DNA of 64,000 nucleotides from JACDER01 sp963717765 (GTDB taxonomy: Bacteria; Actinomycetota; Thermoleophilia; Gaiellales; Gaiellaceae), in the NCBI GenBank assembly GCA_963717765.1, contig CAVQWX010000003.1, positions 1 through 64,000 of the forward strand, read 5' to 3'. The notes under the pieces are model-generated. The model had not been told where the DNA came from, did not search any database, and saw only the letters and a list, made by a program, of their open reading frames with translations. Position numbers and translations under genes: made by a program. Positions 26,980 through 35,217 of the stretch are shown piece by piece. The first letter of the stretch is position 1. The number at the start of each line of letters is the position of its first letter.

Positions 26980-28016
26980 TGGAAGCGGTGCTCGTCCCGC
27001 GCGGCTACGACGTCGTGTCGGCGACCAACGGCCGCGAGGCGCTCGGCGTCGTCGAGGCCGAGAGCCCCGACCTCATCCTCCTCGACGTGATGATGCCGGA
27101 GATGGACGGCTATGCCGTCTGCACGCACCTGCGCGAGCATGAGGACACTGCCGTTCTGCCCGTGATCATGGTCACGTCCAGCATCGGCCAGGAGAAGACC
27201 AGGGCGATCGAGGCCGGCGCGGACGACTTCATCCCCAAGCCGTTCAACCACGACGAGCTGTTGACCCGCGTCCGCTCGCTGCTGCGCATCAAGCGCTACC
27301 ACGACGAAATCAAGGACCTGAACAGGACGCTCGAGCAGCGCGTCCACGACCAGGTCGAGGAGCTGGAGCGGCTCCGGCGCCTGCAGCGATTCCTTTCGCC
27401 GCAACTCGCGGACGCGATCGTCGTCTCGGGCGACGATTCCGTCCTGCGCAGTCACCGGCGACAGGTGACGGTGCTGTTCTGCGACCTGCGCGGCTACACC
27501 AATTTCGCGGATGCGGTCGAGCCGGAGGAGTTGATGGGCGTCCTCGGCGAGTTCCACGCGACGATCGGCCAACTGGTCGAGCGGTACGAGGCGACGGTCG
27601 GCTCGCTCCAGGGAGACGGCGTCGAGCTCTTCTTCAACGACCCGATCGAGATTCCCGACGCGCCGCTCCGCTCCGTGCAGCTCGCGTGCTCGCTCCGCGC
27701 GGAGATGGCCGGCTTGCTCGAGCGCTGGCGCAAGCGCGGGTATGAGCTCGACTTCGGTGTCGGGATCGCGCTGGGATACGCAACCTGCGGCGAGATCGGT
27801 TTCGAGGGCCGTTCCGACTACGCCGCGATCGGCTCCGTTACCAACCTGTCGGCGCGTCTGTCGGACGAGGCGACCGGCGGGCAGATCCTGATCGCGCAGC
27901 GGCTGCTGGCCGAGGTCGAGGAGGCGGTGGAGGTCGAGCCCGTCGGCGAGTTCACCCTCAAGGGATTCCCCCGCCCGGTGCCGGCGTTCAACGTCCTGTC
28001 AGTGCGTCTTCCCTGA
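26913..28016 (+). CDS. Response regulator with class III adenylate/guanylate cyclase output
   Basis: 367 residues from GTG 26913. REC (residues 7-125) matches the REC of the hybrid kinase at 22013-23104 almost word for word (KILVVDDVPENVRLMEAVLV, FIPKPFNHDELLTRVRSLLR). A coiled-coil signalling helix follows (125-165), then a class III cyclase: metal Asp in VTVLFCDLRGYTNFAD, second Asp in LQGDGVELFFND, and Asn/Arg in SVTNLSARLSDEA. It links the phosphorelay to cyclic nucleotide output. Convergent with the LLM gene, overlapping 29 bases. Confidence 0.92.
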   Translation: MDSQNGAAKILVVDDVPENVRLMEAVLVPRGYDVVSATNGREALGVVEAESPDLILLDVMMPEMDGYAVCTHLREHEDTAVLPVIMVTSSIGQEKTRAIEAGADDFIPKPFNHDELLTRVRSLLRIKRYHDEIKDLNRTLEQRVHDQVEELERLRRLQRFLSPQLADAIVVSGDDSVLRSHRRQVTVLFCDLRGYTNFADAVEPEELMGVLGEFHATIGQLVERYEATVGSLQGDGVELFFNDPIEIPDAPLRSVQLACSLRAEMAGLLERWRKRGYELDFGVGIALGYATCGEIGFEGRSDYAAIGSVTNLSARLSDEATGGQILIAQRLLAEVEEAVEVEPVGEFTLKGFPRPVPAFNVLSVRLP

Positions 28017-28974
28017 CGCCTGAGACCTTCGGTGCGACCTCCTCGGCGTAGAAACGGAGGAACCTCTCCTGCTCCGGGCCGATCTGGTGGAGGTACACGT
28101 GGTCGTAGCCGGCGTCGATGTATCCCTGGATTCCGTCTGCGTACGGCTGCGGGTCCGGCCCGAGCGGGATGGCCTCGGCGACGTCCTCCTTGCGTACGGT
28201 TGCCGACGCCTGCTCGAAGTGCTCGGGAAGCGGAAGCTCCTGGGTGAGATCGCCCTCCAGCCCGACGTTCGGCCACCACTCGTAGGCGGTCTCGAGCGCC
28301 TCCTTCTCATCCTCGGCCCAGCAGACGGTGAGCTGGCCGTAGCGCGGCTTTCCTTCGCCGCCTCCCTGCTCGAACTTCCCGATCAGGTCGGAGTCAGGAG
28401 CGACGCCGACGAAGGCGTCTCCCACGCGTCCCGCCAACTCGGCCGCCTTCGGCGCGGCGGCGGCTACGGCGATCGGCGGCTGGTCGTCCGGGAGTGTGTA
28501 GATGCGCGCGCCCTCAACGGTGTAGTGCTTGCCGCGGAAAGTCGTCTTCTCACCCTTCCAGAGCTCACGCATGAGCTCGATTGCCTCCTCCAGCATCTCG
28601 AGCCGCTCGTCCGGGGCAGGCCAGCGGTCGCCCAGGATGTGCTCGTTCAGGTTCTCTCCCGTGCCGACGCCGAGGAAGAAACGGTCCGGCATGAGCGCGG
28701 CCGATGTGGCGGCTGCCTGCGCGACGATCGCCGGATGGATGCGGATCAGTGGACACGTCACGCCGGTGCCGAGCCGGAGGCTCTTCGTCTCGCGTGCAAT
28801 CGCTCCGACCACGCTCCACACGAAGGGGCTGTGCCCCTGTTTGTCGATCCACGGGTGGAAGTGGTCGGACACGAGCGCAAAGGTGAACCCGGCCTCTTCG
28901 GCCGCCCGAGCGTTCTTGACGAGCGTGGCGGCGTCGTGCTCTTCGCTCGAGAGTGAATAGCCGAGTTCGATCAT
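27988..28974 (-). CDS. LLM class F420-dependent oxidoreductase (FGD-like)
   Basis: 328 residues from ATG 28974; an in-frame extension to 29187 runs over the promoter of the opposite gene and is rejected. Starts IELGYSLSSEEHDAATLVKN. Luciferase-like barrel motifs are VSDHFHPWIDKQGHSPFVWS, LRLGTGVTCPLIRIHPAIVA and RFFLGVGTGENLNEHILGDR, the last also seen in F420-dependent glucose-6-phosphate dehydrogenases. Uses coenzyme F420 (or FMN) hydride transfer. Substrate uncertain. Confidence 0.88.
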   Translation of the reverse strand: MIELGYSLSSEEHDAATLVKNARAAEEAGFTFALVSDHFHPWIDKQGHSPFVWSVVGAIARETKSLRLGTGVTCPLIRIHPAIVAQAAATSAALMPDRFFLGVGTGENLNEHILGDRWPAPDERLEMLEEAIELMRELWKGEKTTFRGKHYTVEGARIYTLPDDQPPIAVAAAAPKAAELAGRVGDAFVGVAPDSDLIGKFEQGGGEGKPRYGQLTVCWAEDEKEALETAYEWWPNVGLEGDLTQELPLPEHFEQASATVRKEDVAEAIPLGPDPQPYADGIQGYIDAGYDHVYLHQIGPEQERFLRFYAEEVAPKVSGVREDALTGR

Positions 28975-29021
28975 CGAACGGGACCTACCGCGCTCGCCGC
29001 GGCCGAAACGCGTTAACGGAG

Positions 29022-29066
29022 CCTTAACCCAACTGAACAAAGGGTTAAGGGCAGGACGGTTATAAG
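29022..29066 (+). promoter_or_regulatory. Inverted repeat and -10 box upstream of the HtrA-like gene
   Basis: CCTTAACCC (29022-29030) and GGGTTAAGG (29042-29050) form a perfect 9-bp inverted repeat with an 11-base spacer, in a locally AT-rich strip between divergent genes. TATAAG at 29061-29066 fits a -10 box; initiation about seven bases later would fall at the ATG (29075), so the transcript could be leaderless. The repeat would cover the -35 region, as a repressor or activator site would. Confidence 0.55.
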
Positions 29067-29074
29067 ACGGACGG

Positions 29075-30292
29075 ATGTCTGACGGGGGATCCACAACGGT
29101 GCTCAAAGGCGCCGGGCTACTCGGTGTCGCGGCCGCTGGAGGAGCCGTCGCGCTCCTTGGTGCCTGGCTCGTCGGCGGCTTTGGCAACGGGACGACGACC
29201 GTGCCCCAGTACGTGCTCCAGCCTGCGACGCCGCCCCCGTCCAGCGTTGTAGAGAGCCACGCGATGTCGATCGGCCAGATCTACGAGCGCGACGCACCCG
29301 GCGTCGTGCAGATCACGGCCAAGATCTACACGGAGGACCGTGATCCCATTTTCGGGACACCGAACGGCTTCCTGTCCGAGGAGAAGGCGCTCGGGTCGGG
29401 CTTCGTGTTCTCGAAAGCGGGAGTGATCGTGACCAACTACCACGTCGTCGAGCACGCGTCTTCGATCCGCGTGAGCTTTTCCAACAACGACAGCCTCGTG
29501 GCCCGGGTCGTCGGGTCGGATCCCTCGACCGACGTAGCCGTGCTCAAGGTCGGGACGAAGTCGCGGGCTCTCAGGCCGCTCCCGATCGGCAACTCCGACG
29601 CCGTTCGCATCGGTGACGCCGTCGTCGCACTCGGCAATCCGTTCGGCTACTCGCGAACGGTCACGTCCGGGATCGTGAGCGCGCTGCAGCGCCGCATCCA
29701 GTCCCCGAACGCGCAGACGATCGACCACATCATCCAGACCGACGCCGCGATCAACCCAGGCAACTCCGGCGGCCCGCTCATCGACGCCAGCGGCGCGGTG
29801 ATCGGCGTCAACGCCGCTATCTCGACGGGTAACACAGGCGAGTCGGGCAACGTCGGGATCGGCTTCGCCATCCCCATCAACACGGTCACGAACGTCGCCA
29901 ACCAACTGATCAGCACCGGCAAGGTCGCGCATCCGTACATCGGCGTCTCAGTCGCCGCGATCACACCCGAGCTGTACCACCTGTACGGCCTCGCGGTGTC
30001 GCAGGGGTTGCTCGTGCAGAACGTCTACGAGGGCTCCCCCGCCGCTCATGCCGGGATCAGGGGCGGTACGGTCGACCAGATCGTGGAGGGGGAGAGCTAC
30101 ATGGTCGGCGGCGACATCATCACGAGCCTCGACGGCGTTCCGGTGAACTCCGAGACCCGCTTTCGCGACCTCATCGCATCGAAGAAACCCGGTGACGCCG
30201 TTGCCGTCGAGATCCAGCGAGGCAGGACCAAGTACAGGCTCGAGCTCAAGCTTGGGCGGCTACCCGCGACGACTCCCCCTTCCCTCGGTTAG
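29075..30292 (+). CDS. HtrA/DegP-like membrane-anchored serine protease (S1C) with PDZ domain
   Basis: 405 residues. N-terminal hydrophobic anchor about 10-32 (GLLGVAAAGGAVALLGAWLV). The trypsin-like domain has His in VIVTNYHVVEHASS, Asp in DPSTDVAVLKVG and Ser in AAINPGNSGGPLIDASGAVI. One C-terminal PDZ domain follows (LLVQNVYEGSPAAHAGIRGG, DIITSLDGVPV). Extracytoplasmic quality-control protease or chaperone. Preceded by a perfect inverted repeat, followed by a hairpin terminator. Confidence 0.95.
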   Translation: MSDGGSTTVLKGAGLLGVAAAGGAVALLGAWLVGGFGNGTTTVPQYVLQPATPPPSSVVESHAMSIGQIYERDAPGVVQITAKIYTEDRDPIFGTPNGFLSEEKALGSGFVFSKAGVIVTNYHVVEHASSIRVSFSNNDSLVARVVGSDPSTDVAVLKVGTKSRALRPLPIGNSDAVRIGDAVVALGNPFGYSRTVTSGIVSALQRRIQSPNAQTIDHIIQTDAAINPGNSGGPLIDASGAVIGVNAAISTGNTGESGNVGIGFAIPINTVTNVANQLISTGKVAHPYIGVSVAAITPELYHLYGLAVSQGLLVQNVYEGSPAAHAGIRGGTVDQIVEGESYMVGGDIITSLDGVPVNSETRFRDLIASKKPGDAVAVEIQRGRTKYRLELKLGRLPATTPPSLG

Positions 30293-30302
30293 CCGCCTGA
30301 CG

Positions 30303-30331
30303 GCCCGGCTCTGACTTCGTCGGGGCCGGGC
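30303..30331 (+). terminator. Hairpin after the HtrA-like gene
   Basis: GCCCGGC (30303-30309) pairs with GCCGGGC (30325-30331) around a 15-base loop, 11 bases past the protease stop. No T-run. Likely terminator. Confidence 0.5.
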
Positions 30332-30351
30332 GCTCTACCTAGACTCCCCGG

Positions 30352-30666
30352 GTGGAGTCGATCCTCGAAGAGACGCTGTGGATCGAGGAGGATGGGGAGG
30401 ACCACAGCGGCTGGTTCTGCGTCAGCACCGATCCGTTCCCGTGCCCCGCGGCCGGCTGCGACTTCGTCGCCCTCTTCATGACGGCGGTGCACTTGATCCT
30501 CGTGTGGGAAGAGCGGGACGACCCGAACCTGCTGCGCCACGCGCAGCGTGCGAAGGAGGTCGGGCGTAACCCGTCCGTCGTCGACTACCGGAGCTCGTAC
30601 GGCCCGAGCGCGTCCTACTACGCCTGGGAGGCGGCGGGACGTCCGGTGCACGGGATCCGGCGGTGA
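30352..30666 (+). CDS. Conserved hypothetical protein, 104 residues
   Basis: GTG start. Reads ESILEETLWIEEDGEDHSGW, then FCVSTDPFPCPAAGCDFVAL and FMTAVHLILVWEERDDPNLL. The Cys pattern (C-x-S/T...C-P-A-A-G-C) could bind a metal. It ends GRPVHGIRR, and its TGA overlaps the GTG/ATG start of the ligase gene, so the two are co-translated. No named family recognised. Confidence 0.6.
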   Translation: MESILEETLWIEEDGEDHSGWFCVSTDPFPCPAAGCDFVALFMTAVHLILVWEERDDPNLLRHAQRAKEVGRNPSVVDYRSSYGPSASYYAWEAAGRPVHGIRR

Positions 30667-31770
30667 TGGAGCACCGCTTCGGCCAGAGCTATCCGCTCTC
30701 GCTGGGAGTCGAGGAGGAGATCATGATCCTCGACGGCGAAACGCTCATGCCGGCGCCGCAGGTCGCGACCCTCGTCGAGGGCACCGCCGAGACGGCGCTG
30801 CCCGGCGTCCTCAAGACGGAGCTGCACGCCTCGGTGGTCGAGCTGAACACCGCGGTCGCGAGCGACGGAATGGAAGTGCTCGCCTCGGTACAGGCCCTGC
30901 GCGCCGCGGCCGAGGAGGTCGCGCGCGAGAACGGGCTCCGCATCGCGGCAGCCGGTGCCCATCCGCTGGCGCACGCCGAGGATCTCGTCATCGTCCAGGA
31001 GCAGCGCTACCTCGATTTCGTCGAATACGCCGGCGTCTCCGCGATACGGCAGGGCGTTAACGGAGCTGCACGTCCACGTCGGGATGCCGGGTGCGGAGGA
31101 GAGCCTGCACGTGCTCGACGGCATCCTTCCCTGGCTCCCGCTCGTGCTGGCCCTGTCGGCGAATTCGCCCTACTCCGGCGGCGAGGAGACGGGGATGGCC
31201 TCGTACCGCGCGGAGATCCTTGGGCTCCTGCCGCGGCGCGGCGCCCCGCCCGCCCTGGCGTCCTGGGAGGAGTGGCAGGAGCTGATGGACCGCCTAGTCG
31301 CCACGGGACTCGTCTCCGACTACACCGCGATCTGGTGGGACGCGCGGATCCATCCGAAGTTCGGGACGCTCGAGATCCGCAGCCCCGACCAGCCCACCGC
31401 CGTCGCCCTCACAGGCGCGTTCGTTGCGTTGTTCCAGGCGCTGTGCGCCCATGCGCTCGCAGAGCCCCGCCGCGTGCGTGACTTCGGCTTCCGCGTCGTC
31501 TACGACCAGAACCGCTGGGCCGCTTCGCGCTTCGGGCCGCGCGCGACCTTCATCCATCCCGACGACGGCCGGGCCGTCGAGGTCCCCGAGCTCGCGGCCG
31601 AGCTGCTCGAGCGCATCCGTCCCTACACGCGCGAGCTCGGCACCGAGGAGCTGCTCGACGCGATTCCGCTCGACCGCTGTGAGGGCGACCGCCTGCTCGA
31701 GGTCGGTCGCCATGAGGGGCTCGAAGCCGCCTGCCGGGACCTGGTCGAGCGGACCGTAGACTTTCGGTAG
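30666..31770 (+). CDS. Carboxylate-amine ligase, YbdK/GCS2 glutamate-cysteine-ligase-like (frameshifted)
   Basis: Two frames make one protein of about 368 residues, normal for YbdK-type ligases. Frame one: SLGVEEEIMILDGETLMPAP, LKTELHASVVELNT, through to GVSAIRQGVNG. Frame two: LHVHVGMPGAEESLHVLDGI, NSPYSGGEETGMASYR, HPKFGTLEIRSPDQPTAVAL. The join is exact if one A is removed from CGGAGCTG at 31061-31068, giving VNG-LHVHVGM with the conserved HVHVG. ATG 30666 follows an in-frame GTG. The break is either a recent mutation or a sequence error; decay is not visible elsewhere in the gene. Confidence 0.8.
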
Positions 31771-31982
31771 TGCCTGTCCAGACGGAGACCATCCAGGTCA
31801 GCGGGATCCGCTGCGAGCGCTGCGTGATGCGGCTCGGAGCCGCCCTGCAGGGGCACGAAGGCCTGGAGTTCGCGAACGCGACGCTGATGGGGGACGTGAC
31901 CCTTCAGTGGGACGACGAGCGCACCGATCGCGACGCGCTCGTCACCGCGATGCAGCAGGCCGGGTTCGCGCCTATTCCTTAG
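31770..31982 (+). CDS. Heavy-metal-associated (HMA) domain protein
   Basis: 70 residues. QVSGIRCERCVMRLGAALQG carries the CxxC metal site (C-E-R-C), and FANATLMGDVTLQWDDERTD, ALVTAMQQAGFAPIP complete the ferredoxin-like fold of copper-chaperone-type proteins. The GTG start shares its G with the upstream TAG. Its 3' end overlaps the opposite PRC-barrel gene by 11 bases. Confidence 0.8.
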   Translation: MPVQTETIQVSGIRCERCVMRLGAALQGHEGLEFANATLMGDVTLQWDDERTDRDALVTAMQQAGFAPIP

Positions 31983-32376
31983 AGCTCCACTCGTCCTGGT
32001 GGATGCCGACGGAGCCCTTTCGGGGGCTCGTGAGCTCCTGCTCCGGGCCGGCGAGCTGCTCGCGCATCTCCGCCCGCTGTTGGTCGGCCTGCGGGATGTC
32101 GGCCGCGGCCTGCCCCTCGAGCGCCGCGCTTCGCCCGTAGTAGTCGTCTACGGCCTGCCAGCCGCCGTCCTCGACGGTCGGCCCTCCGTCGACCATCTCC
32201 TTGCTCACCGTCAGGCGGACGACCTTCTCGTCGTCGTCCGTCCGGGCCATGTCGAGCGGCACCGCATGCTTCGACTTCCGCAGCATCCCGCTCTCGACGA
32301 TCAGGTATCCGTTTTCCGTTCCGACTACGTGTCCGATCTTGTGGTCGTCGTTCGCGACGACGTCGTAACCCTCCAC
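31972..32376 (-). CDS. PRC-barrel-like / DUF2171-type protein
   Basis: 134 residues from GTG 32376 after AGGAGG. The first 70 residues (GYDVVANDDHKIGHVVGTEN, GYLIVESGMLRKSKHAVPLD) form a small beta barrel of PRC type; the rest is charged and likely disordered (DQQRAEMREQLAGPEQELTS). Such proteins often accompany stress responses. Divergent from the ECF sigma gene. Confidence 0.65.
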   Translation of the reverse strand: MEGYDVVANDDHKIGHVVGTENGYLIVESGMLRKSKHAVPLDMARTDDDEKVVRLTVSKEMVDGGPTVEDGGWQAVDDYYGRSAALEGQAAADIPQADQQRAEMREQLAGPEQELTSPRKGSVGIHQDEWSSKE

Positions 32377-32423
32377 TGAGGCCTCCTTGTTTGCCGTTCA
32401 CAGGCCCGTACCCCGCAAAGAGC

Positions 32424-32450
32424 GGGAATACACCGCCGCGTCCGGGCGTT
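32424..32450 (+). promoter_or_regulatory. SigR/SigH-type promoter (GGGAAT-N18-GTT)
   Basis: GGGAAT at 32424-32429, an 18-base spacer, then GTT at 32448-32450, followed by the sigma gene 40 bases on. GGGAAT-N18-GTT is the established promoter of the SigR/SigH thiol-oxidative-stress sigma factors of actinobacteria, and those genes autoregulate. Here it lies in front of a SigR-like gene. Confidence 0.7.
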
Positions 32451-32489
32451 CTCACCATCGACGTAGGAAAGGCCGCTAGGGTGGCCCGG

Positions 32490-33068
32490 ATGGGGGAATC
32501 GCCGGACACCCAGGCACGTGAACTTGCGACGGAGGCACGTGACCGCGTGCGCTTCGAGGAGGAGGCGCTCCAATTAGCCGATCAGGTATATCGGGTGGCT
32601 CGAAGGCTCGTCCATTCGAAGGAGGAAGCGGAGGACCTCGTGCAGGAGACGTACGCGCGAGCGTTCCGCAGTTGGCGGTCGTACACGCCGGGGACGAACC
32701 TACGCGCCTGGATGCTGCGCATCCTCACCAACCTGAACATCGACCGCGGACGGCGCCAGCAGCGCGCTCCGGACACGACACATCTCGAGGAAAGTGACTA
32801 CTTCCTGTACAACCGGCTCGAGGACGACTCGGCCGACGACGAAGAGCGGCTTCTCGAGCGGCTCTCCCAGAATGACATCGTTGATGCGCTCGCCGCGGTG
32901 CCACACGACTTCCGTGACGTGATCGTGCTCGTGGACATCGGAGATTTCTCGTACCAGGAGGCGGCTCAGATCCTGAACATCCCGGTCGGCACCGTCATGT
33001 CCAGGCTTCATCGTGGCCGCCGGATCCTTAAGCGGCATCTGGCGGAAGCGACGGTGGGAGGGGAATGA
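32490..33068 (+). CDS. ECF RNA polymerase sigma factor, SigR/SigH/SigE-like
   Basis: 192 residues from ATG 32490 (GTG 32481 is an alternative). Region 2: ALQLADQVYRVARRLVHSKE, EAEDLVQETYARAFRSWRSY, GTNLRAWMLRILTNLNIDRG. Region 4: DIVDALAAVPHDFRDVIVLV, FSYQEAAQILNIPVGTVMSR, LHRGRRILKRHL. The NLNIDRGRRQQRAPD stretch and partner gene are those of the SigR group. The stop overlaps the anti-sigma start (ATGA). Likely autoregulated from the upstream GGGAAT promoter. Confidence 0.93.
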   Translation: MGESPDTQARELATEARDRVRFEEEALQLADQVYRVARRLVHSKEEAEDLVQETYARAFRSWRSYTPGTNLRAWMLRILTNLNIDRGRRQQRAPDTTHLEESDYFLYNRLEDDSADDEERLLERLSQNDIVDALAAVPHDFRDVIVLVDIGDFSYQEAAQILNIPVGTVMSRLHRGRRILKRHLAEATVGGE

Positions 33069-33304
33069 GCGCTACCTTCGACCCGTGCGCGTGGTGCGAG
33101 GAGGTGCTGCAGCCCTACCTCGACCGGCACCTCACCGAGCGCGAGCGGGCCGAGGCCCAGACGCACCTCGACGAATGCGGCTACTGCGCCAAGCGGTACC
33201 GGTTCGAGGAGAACCTCCGGCAGTTCGTGCAGCAGGCGGCGAGCGAGGAGATGGATCCCGAGCTCAAGGAACGGCTCTCCTCGCTGCGCACGCCGCTGCT
33301 CTGA
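33065..33304 (+). CDS. Zinc-binding anti-sigma factor, RsrA-like (ZAS)
   Basis: 79 residues. The ZAS motif H-x3-C-x2-C is HLDECGYC, with upstream CAWCEEVLQPYLDRHLTERE as in RsrA. RsrA-type factors hold their sigma factor through a zinc centre and release it when cysteines form disulfides. It is co-translated with the sigma gene by a four-base overlap. Confidence 0.9.
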   Translation: MSATFDPCAWCEEVLQPYLDRHLTERERAEAQTHLDECGYCAKRYRFEENLRQFVQQAASEEMDPELKERLSSLRTPLL

Positions 33305-33313
33305 CTGGTCTGA

Positions 33314-33910
33314 TCAGAACAGCAGCCGGCCGCTCGGGTAGAGCTTGCCGGCGGCCCAGATTCCGCCTGCGCATGCCCAAAAGTGGCTCGGCCTTCCGGC
33401 GGCGCTCCACGATGCGCGGACGGCGCGGCACTTCTGCGGTCGCGTGGCAAGCGGCTGGGCCAGGCTCGGCCGGTTGAAGGCAAGCTCGATCGATACGGCG
33501 CCGTTCGACCAGTCGTTCTTCCTCTTGCCGACAACCCAGATCTTCCGCACGTACGGCAGTTGCTTGCTCAGGGCCGGCATCGCCGCCACCCCTTGCTCGA
33601 ATGCAGCCGGCGCTGCGTAGCAGCGGCCGGCGTACCTCCGATCCCAGGAGAAGCAGAGCGCATGCTGGTCTACGTAGTACCTCCCGGGCTGTCCGGCAAT
33701 GTCTTGGTCGAAAAGCGTGTAGACGAGCAGGTACGCACCGCGTGGAGCGATCCGAGCCGGCGAGCCTGCCCAGTCGTCCGGCCGCAGTCCCGTCAGCTCG
33801 ACCGAGGTACCGCGAGCGCCAACGACCACGATCTTCGTGAGCGTCTTCGCTCCCGCGGCGGGAACGGCGAAGAGGCAGATGGCAGTCGCAAGCGCCAGAC
33901 ACCAGCGCAT
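33314..33910 (-). CDS. Secreted protein of unknown function
   Basis: 198 residues. A clear signal peptide, RWCLALATAICLFAVPAAGA, with a likely cut before KTLTKIVVVGARGTSVELTG. The mature part is rich in Trp, Tyr and Cys (HALCFSWDRRYAGRC, CAGGIWAAGKLYPSGRLLF). I do not recognise the family. Its stop lies 9 bases from the convergent anti-sigma gene. Confidence 0.65.
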   Translation of the reverse strand: MRWCLALATAICLFAVPAAGAKTLTKIVVVGARGTSVELTGLRPDDWAGSPARIAPRGAYLLVYTLFDQDIAGQPGRYYVDQHALCFSWDRRYAGRCYAAPAAFEQGVAAMPALSKQLPYVRKIWVVGKRKNDWSNGAVSIELAFNRPSLAQPLATRPQKCRAVRASWSAAGRPSHFWACAGGIWAAGKLYPSGRLLF

Positions 33911-33969
33911 GCCACGATTGTAACGTATATGCGTCGGGCTGATGAGACGCGCGGCGCTACCGTCTTCTC

Positions 33970-34836
33970 ATGGGTCTCGTGCCCTCGTACGGGCTGTTAG
34001 TCGCCGTCCAAGCCGCGCTCGTTCTCGTCCCGGGACGACCTCATCGGCTTGCTTCGTCCCGCGCTCTCGGCCTTCTCATCCCGGCTGCGGCGATGGCGGT
34101 CGGGGTCGCGCTCGCCAGCTCGACCGGCGGCGCGGACTTTCTTACCGCACTCGCGGCCGTCGTCACGCCCATCCTGGCCGCCGGTGCAGGCTGGGCGCGC
34201 GGCTGGCCGCGGCCGTGGCTGCCGGCGCTCGCCGTGCCCGGCGTCTACGCAGTCGCGTGGCTCACGCCCGCCAGCTACGCCGGCCAGTTGGCGGGGGTCG
34301 CGCTCATCTGCGGCGCCTGCCTCGCCGTGACCGGGGTCGTCGCCGCGCTCGCGCCGCGCTCGTGGCTCGTCCTCGGCCTCGTTCTGCTCGTCGTGCTGGA
34401 CTGCATCCTGGTCTGGGGCGACCGCTCGGTCGGGCCCGCCATGAACACGCTGCTCAATACGGCGCCGCCCAGCTTCGGCCGCCCGTTGCCATCCCTGCAA
34501 CAGGCCGTCCTGGGCGACGCCACCATGGGCTGGCTCGACTTCGCCGCTCCAGCCCTGCTCGGCCTCCTTGTCGTGCGGCGCGTTCCCGCAGCGGCCGCGA
34601 CAGCCGTCGCCGGCTGGGCCTGGGGCCTCCTTCTCATCGCGACCTCGCCGATCGCGGCAACTCCGCCGGTGCTGGCCGGGCTGCTCGTGGGCTACCGCAG
34701 GTCTGCAGGCGTGTCGACGTCGCCGGGCTCGCCCAGGTCGCCGCACTCGACCAGGTCGGCCGGGACGTCGCGCAGCCCCTCGTCCGGAACCTCGTCCCAG
34801 GAGGAACGGTCGATCAGCACCGGATGGAGCCGCTGA
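33970..34836 (+). CDS. Multi-pass membrane protein of unknown function
   Basis: 288 residues with about eight hydrophobic helices (for example YGLLVAVQAALVLVPGRP, GLLIPAAAMAVGVALASSTG, LVLGLVLLVVLDCILVWGDR). The last 46 residues are Ser/Pro/Thr/Arg-rich and overlap the opposite MobA-like gene by 145 bases, so the true C terminus may have been lost to a stop mutation. Function unknown. Confidence 0.6.
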   Translation: MGLVPSYGLLVAVQAALVLVPGRPHRLASSRALGLLIPAAAMAVGVALASSTGGADFLTALAAVVTPILAAGAGWARGWPRPWLPALAVPGVYAVAWLTPASYAGQLAGVALICGACLAVTGVVAALAPRSWLVLGLVLLVVLDCILVWGDRSVGPAMNTLLNTAPPSFGRPLPSLQQAVLGDATMGWLDFAAPALLGLLVVRRVPAAAATAVAGWAWGLLLIATSPIAATPPVLAGLLVGYRRSAGVSTSPGSPRSPHSTRSAGTSRSPSSGTSSQEERSISTGWSR

Positions 34837-35189
34837 CCGCCGTAGGTCGCGGCCACGACCGGCCCTGCACCGTCCTCCCAGGCTGAGATCACGCGGTCGA
34901 TCGCCCGCGGGTGGAGGTCCGGCCCGTCGGCGAGGACGACGATCGCGGCCTCGACATCGTCTCCCAGCTCCTCGAGCCCACAGCGCAGCGACGCGCCGGG
35001 GCCGCGCTCCCATTCGAGGCACTTGACCGTCCGCGCTTCCGTCTCGACCTGGTAGGCGCCGATGACCACGAGCACGTCGTCCACCTCACTTGCGCGGACG
35101 CGTTGCAGCACCGGCGCCAGCAGCAGCTGCTGTTTGGGAGAGCCGAACCGGGTAGCCGCACCGGCGGCGAGGACGACAGCGACTATCAG
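34692..35189 (-). CDS. MobA-like NTP transferase (molybdenum cofactor nucleotidyltransferase type)
   Basis: About 165 residues. The nucleotide loop IVAVVLAAGAATRFGSPKQQ is intact, followed by LVVIGAYQVE and AAIVVLADGPDLHPRAIDRV. The first ATG/GTG in frame (35111) is after this loop, so the real start must be an unusual codon: CTG at 35187-35189 or ATA at 35184-35186, with GGACGG just upstream. The protein is a little short for CTP:molybdopterin cytidylyltransferases. Position directly after the molybdenum-hydroxylase operon supports a role in maturing that cofactor. Confidence 0.7.
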   Translation of the reverse strand: MIVAVVLAAGAATRFGSPKQQLLLAPVLQRVRASEVDDVLVVIGAYQVETEARTVKCLEWERGPGASLRCGLEELGDDVEAAIVVLADGPDLHPRAIDRVISAWEDGAGPVVAATYGGQRLHPVLIDRSSWDEVPDEGLRDVPADLVECGDLGEPGDVDTPADLR

Positions 35190-35217
35190 GAGTGCGCCGT
35201 CCGGCGGGTACGGTGAT

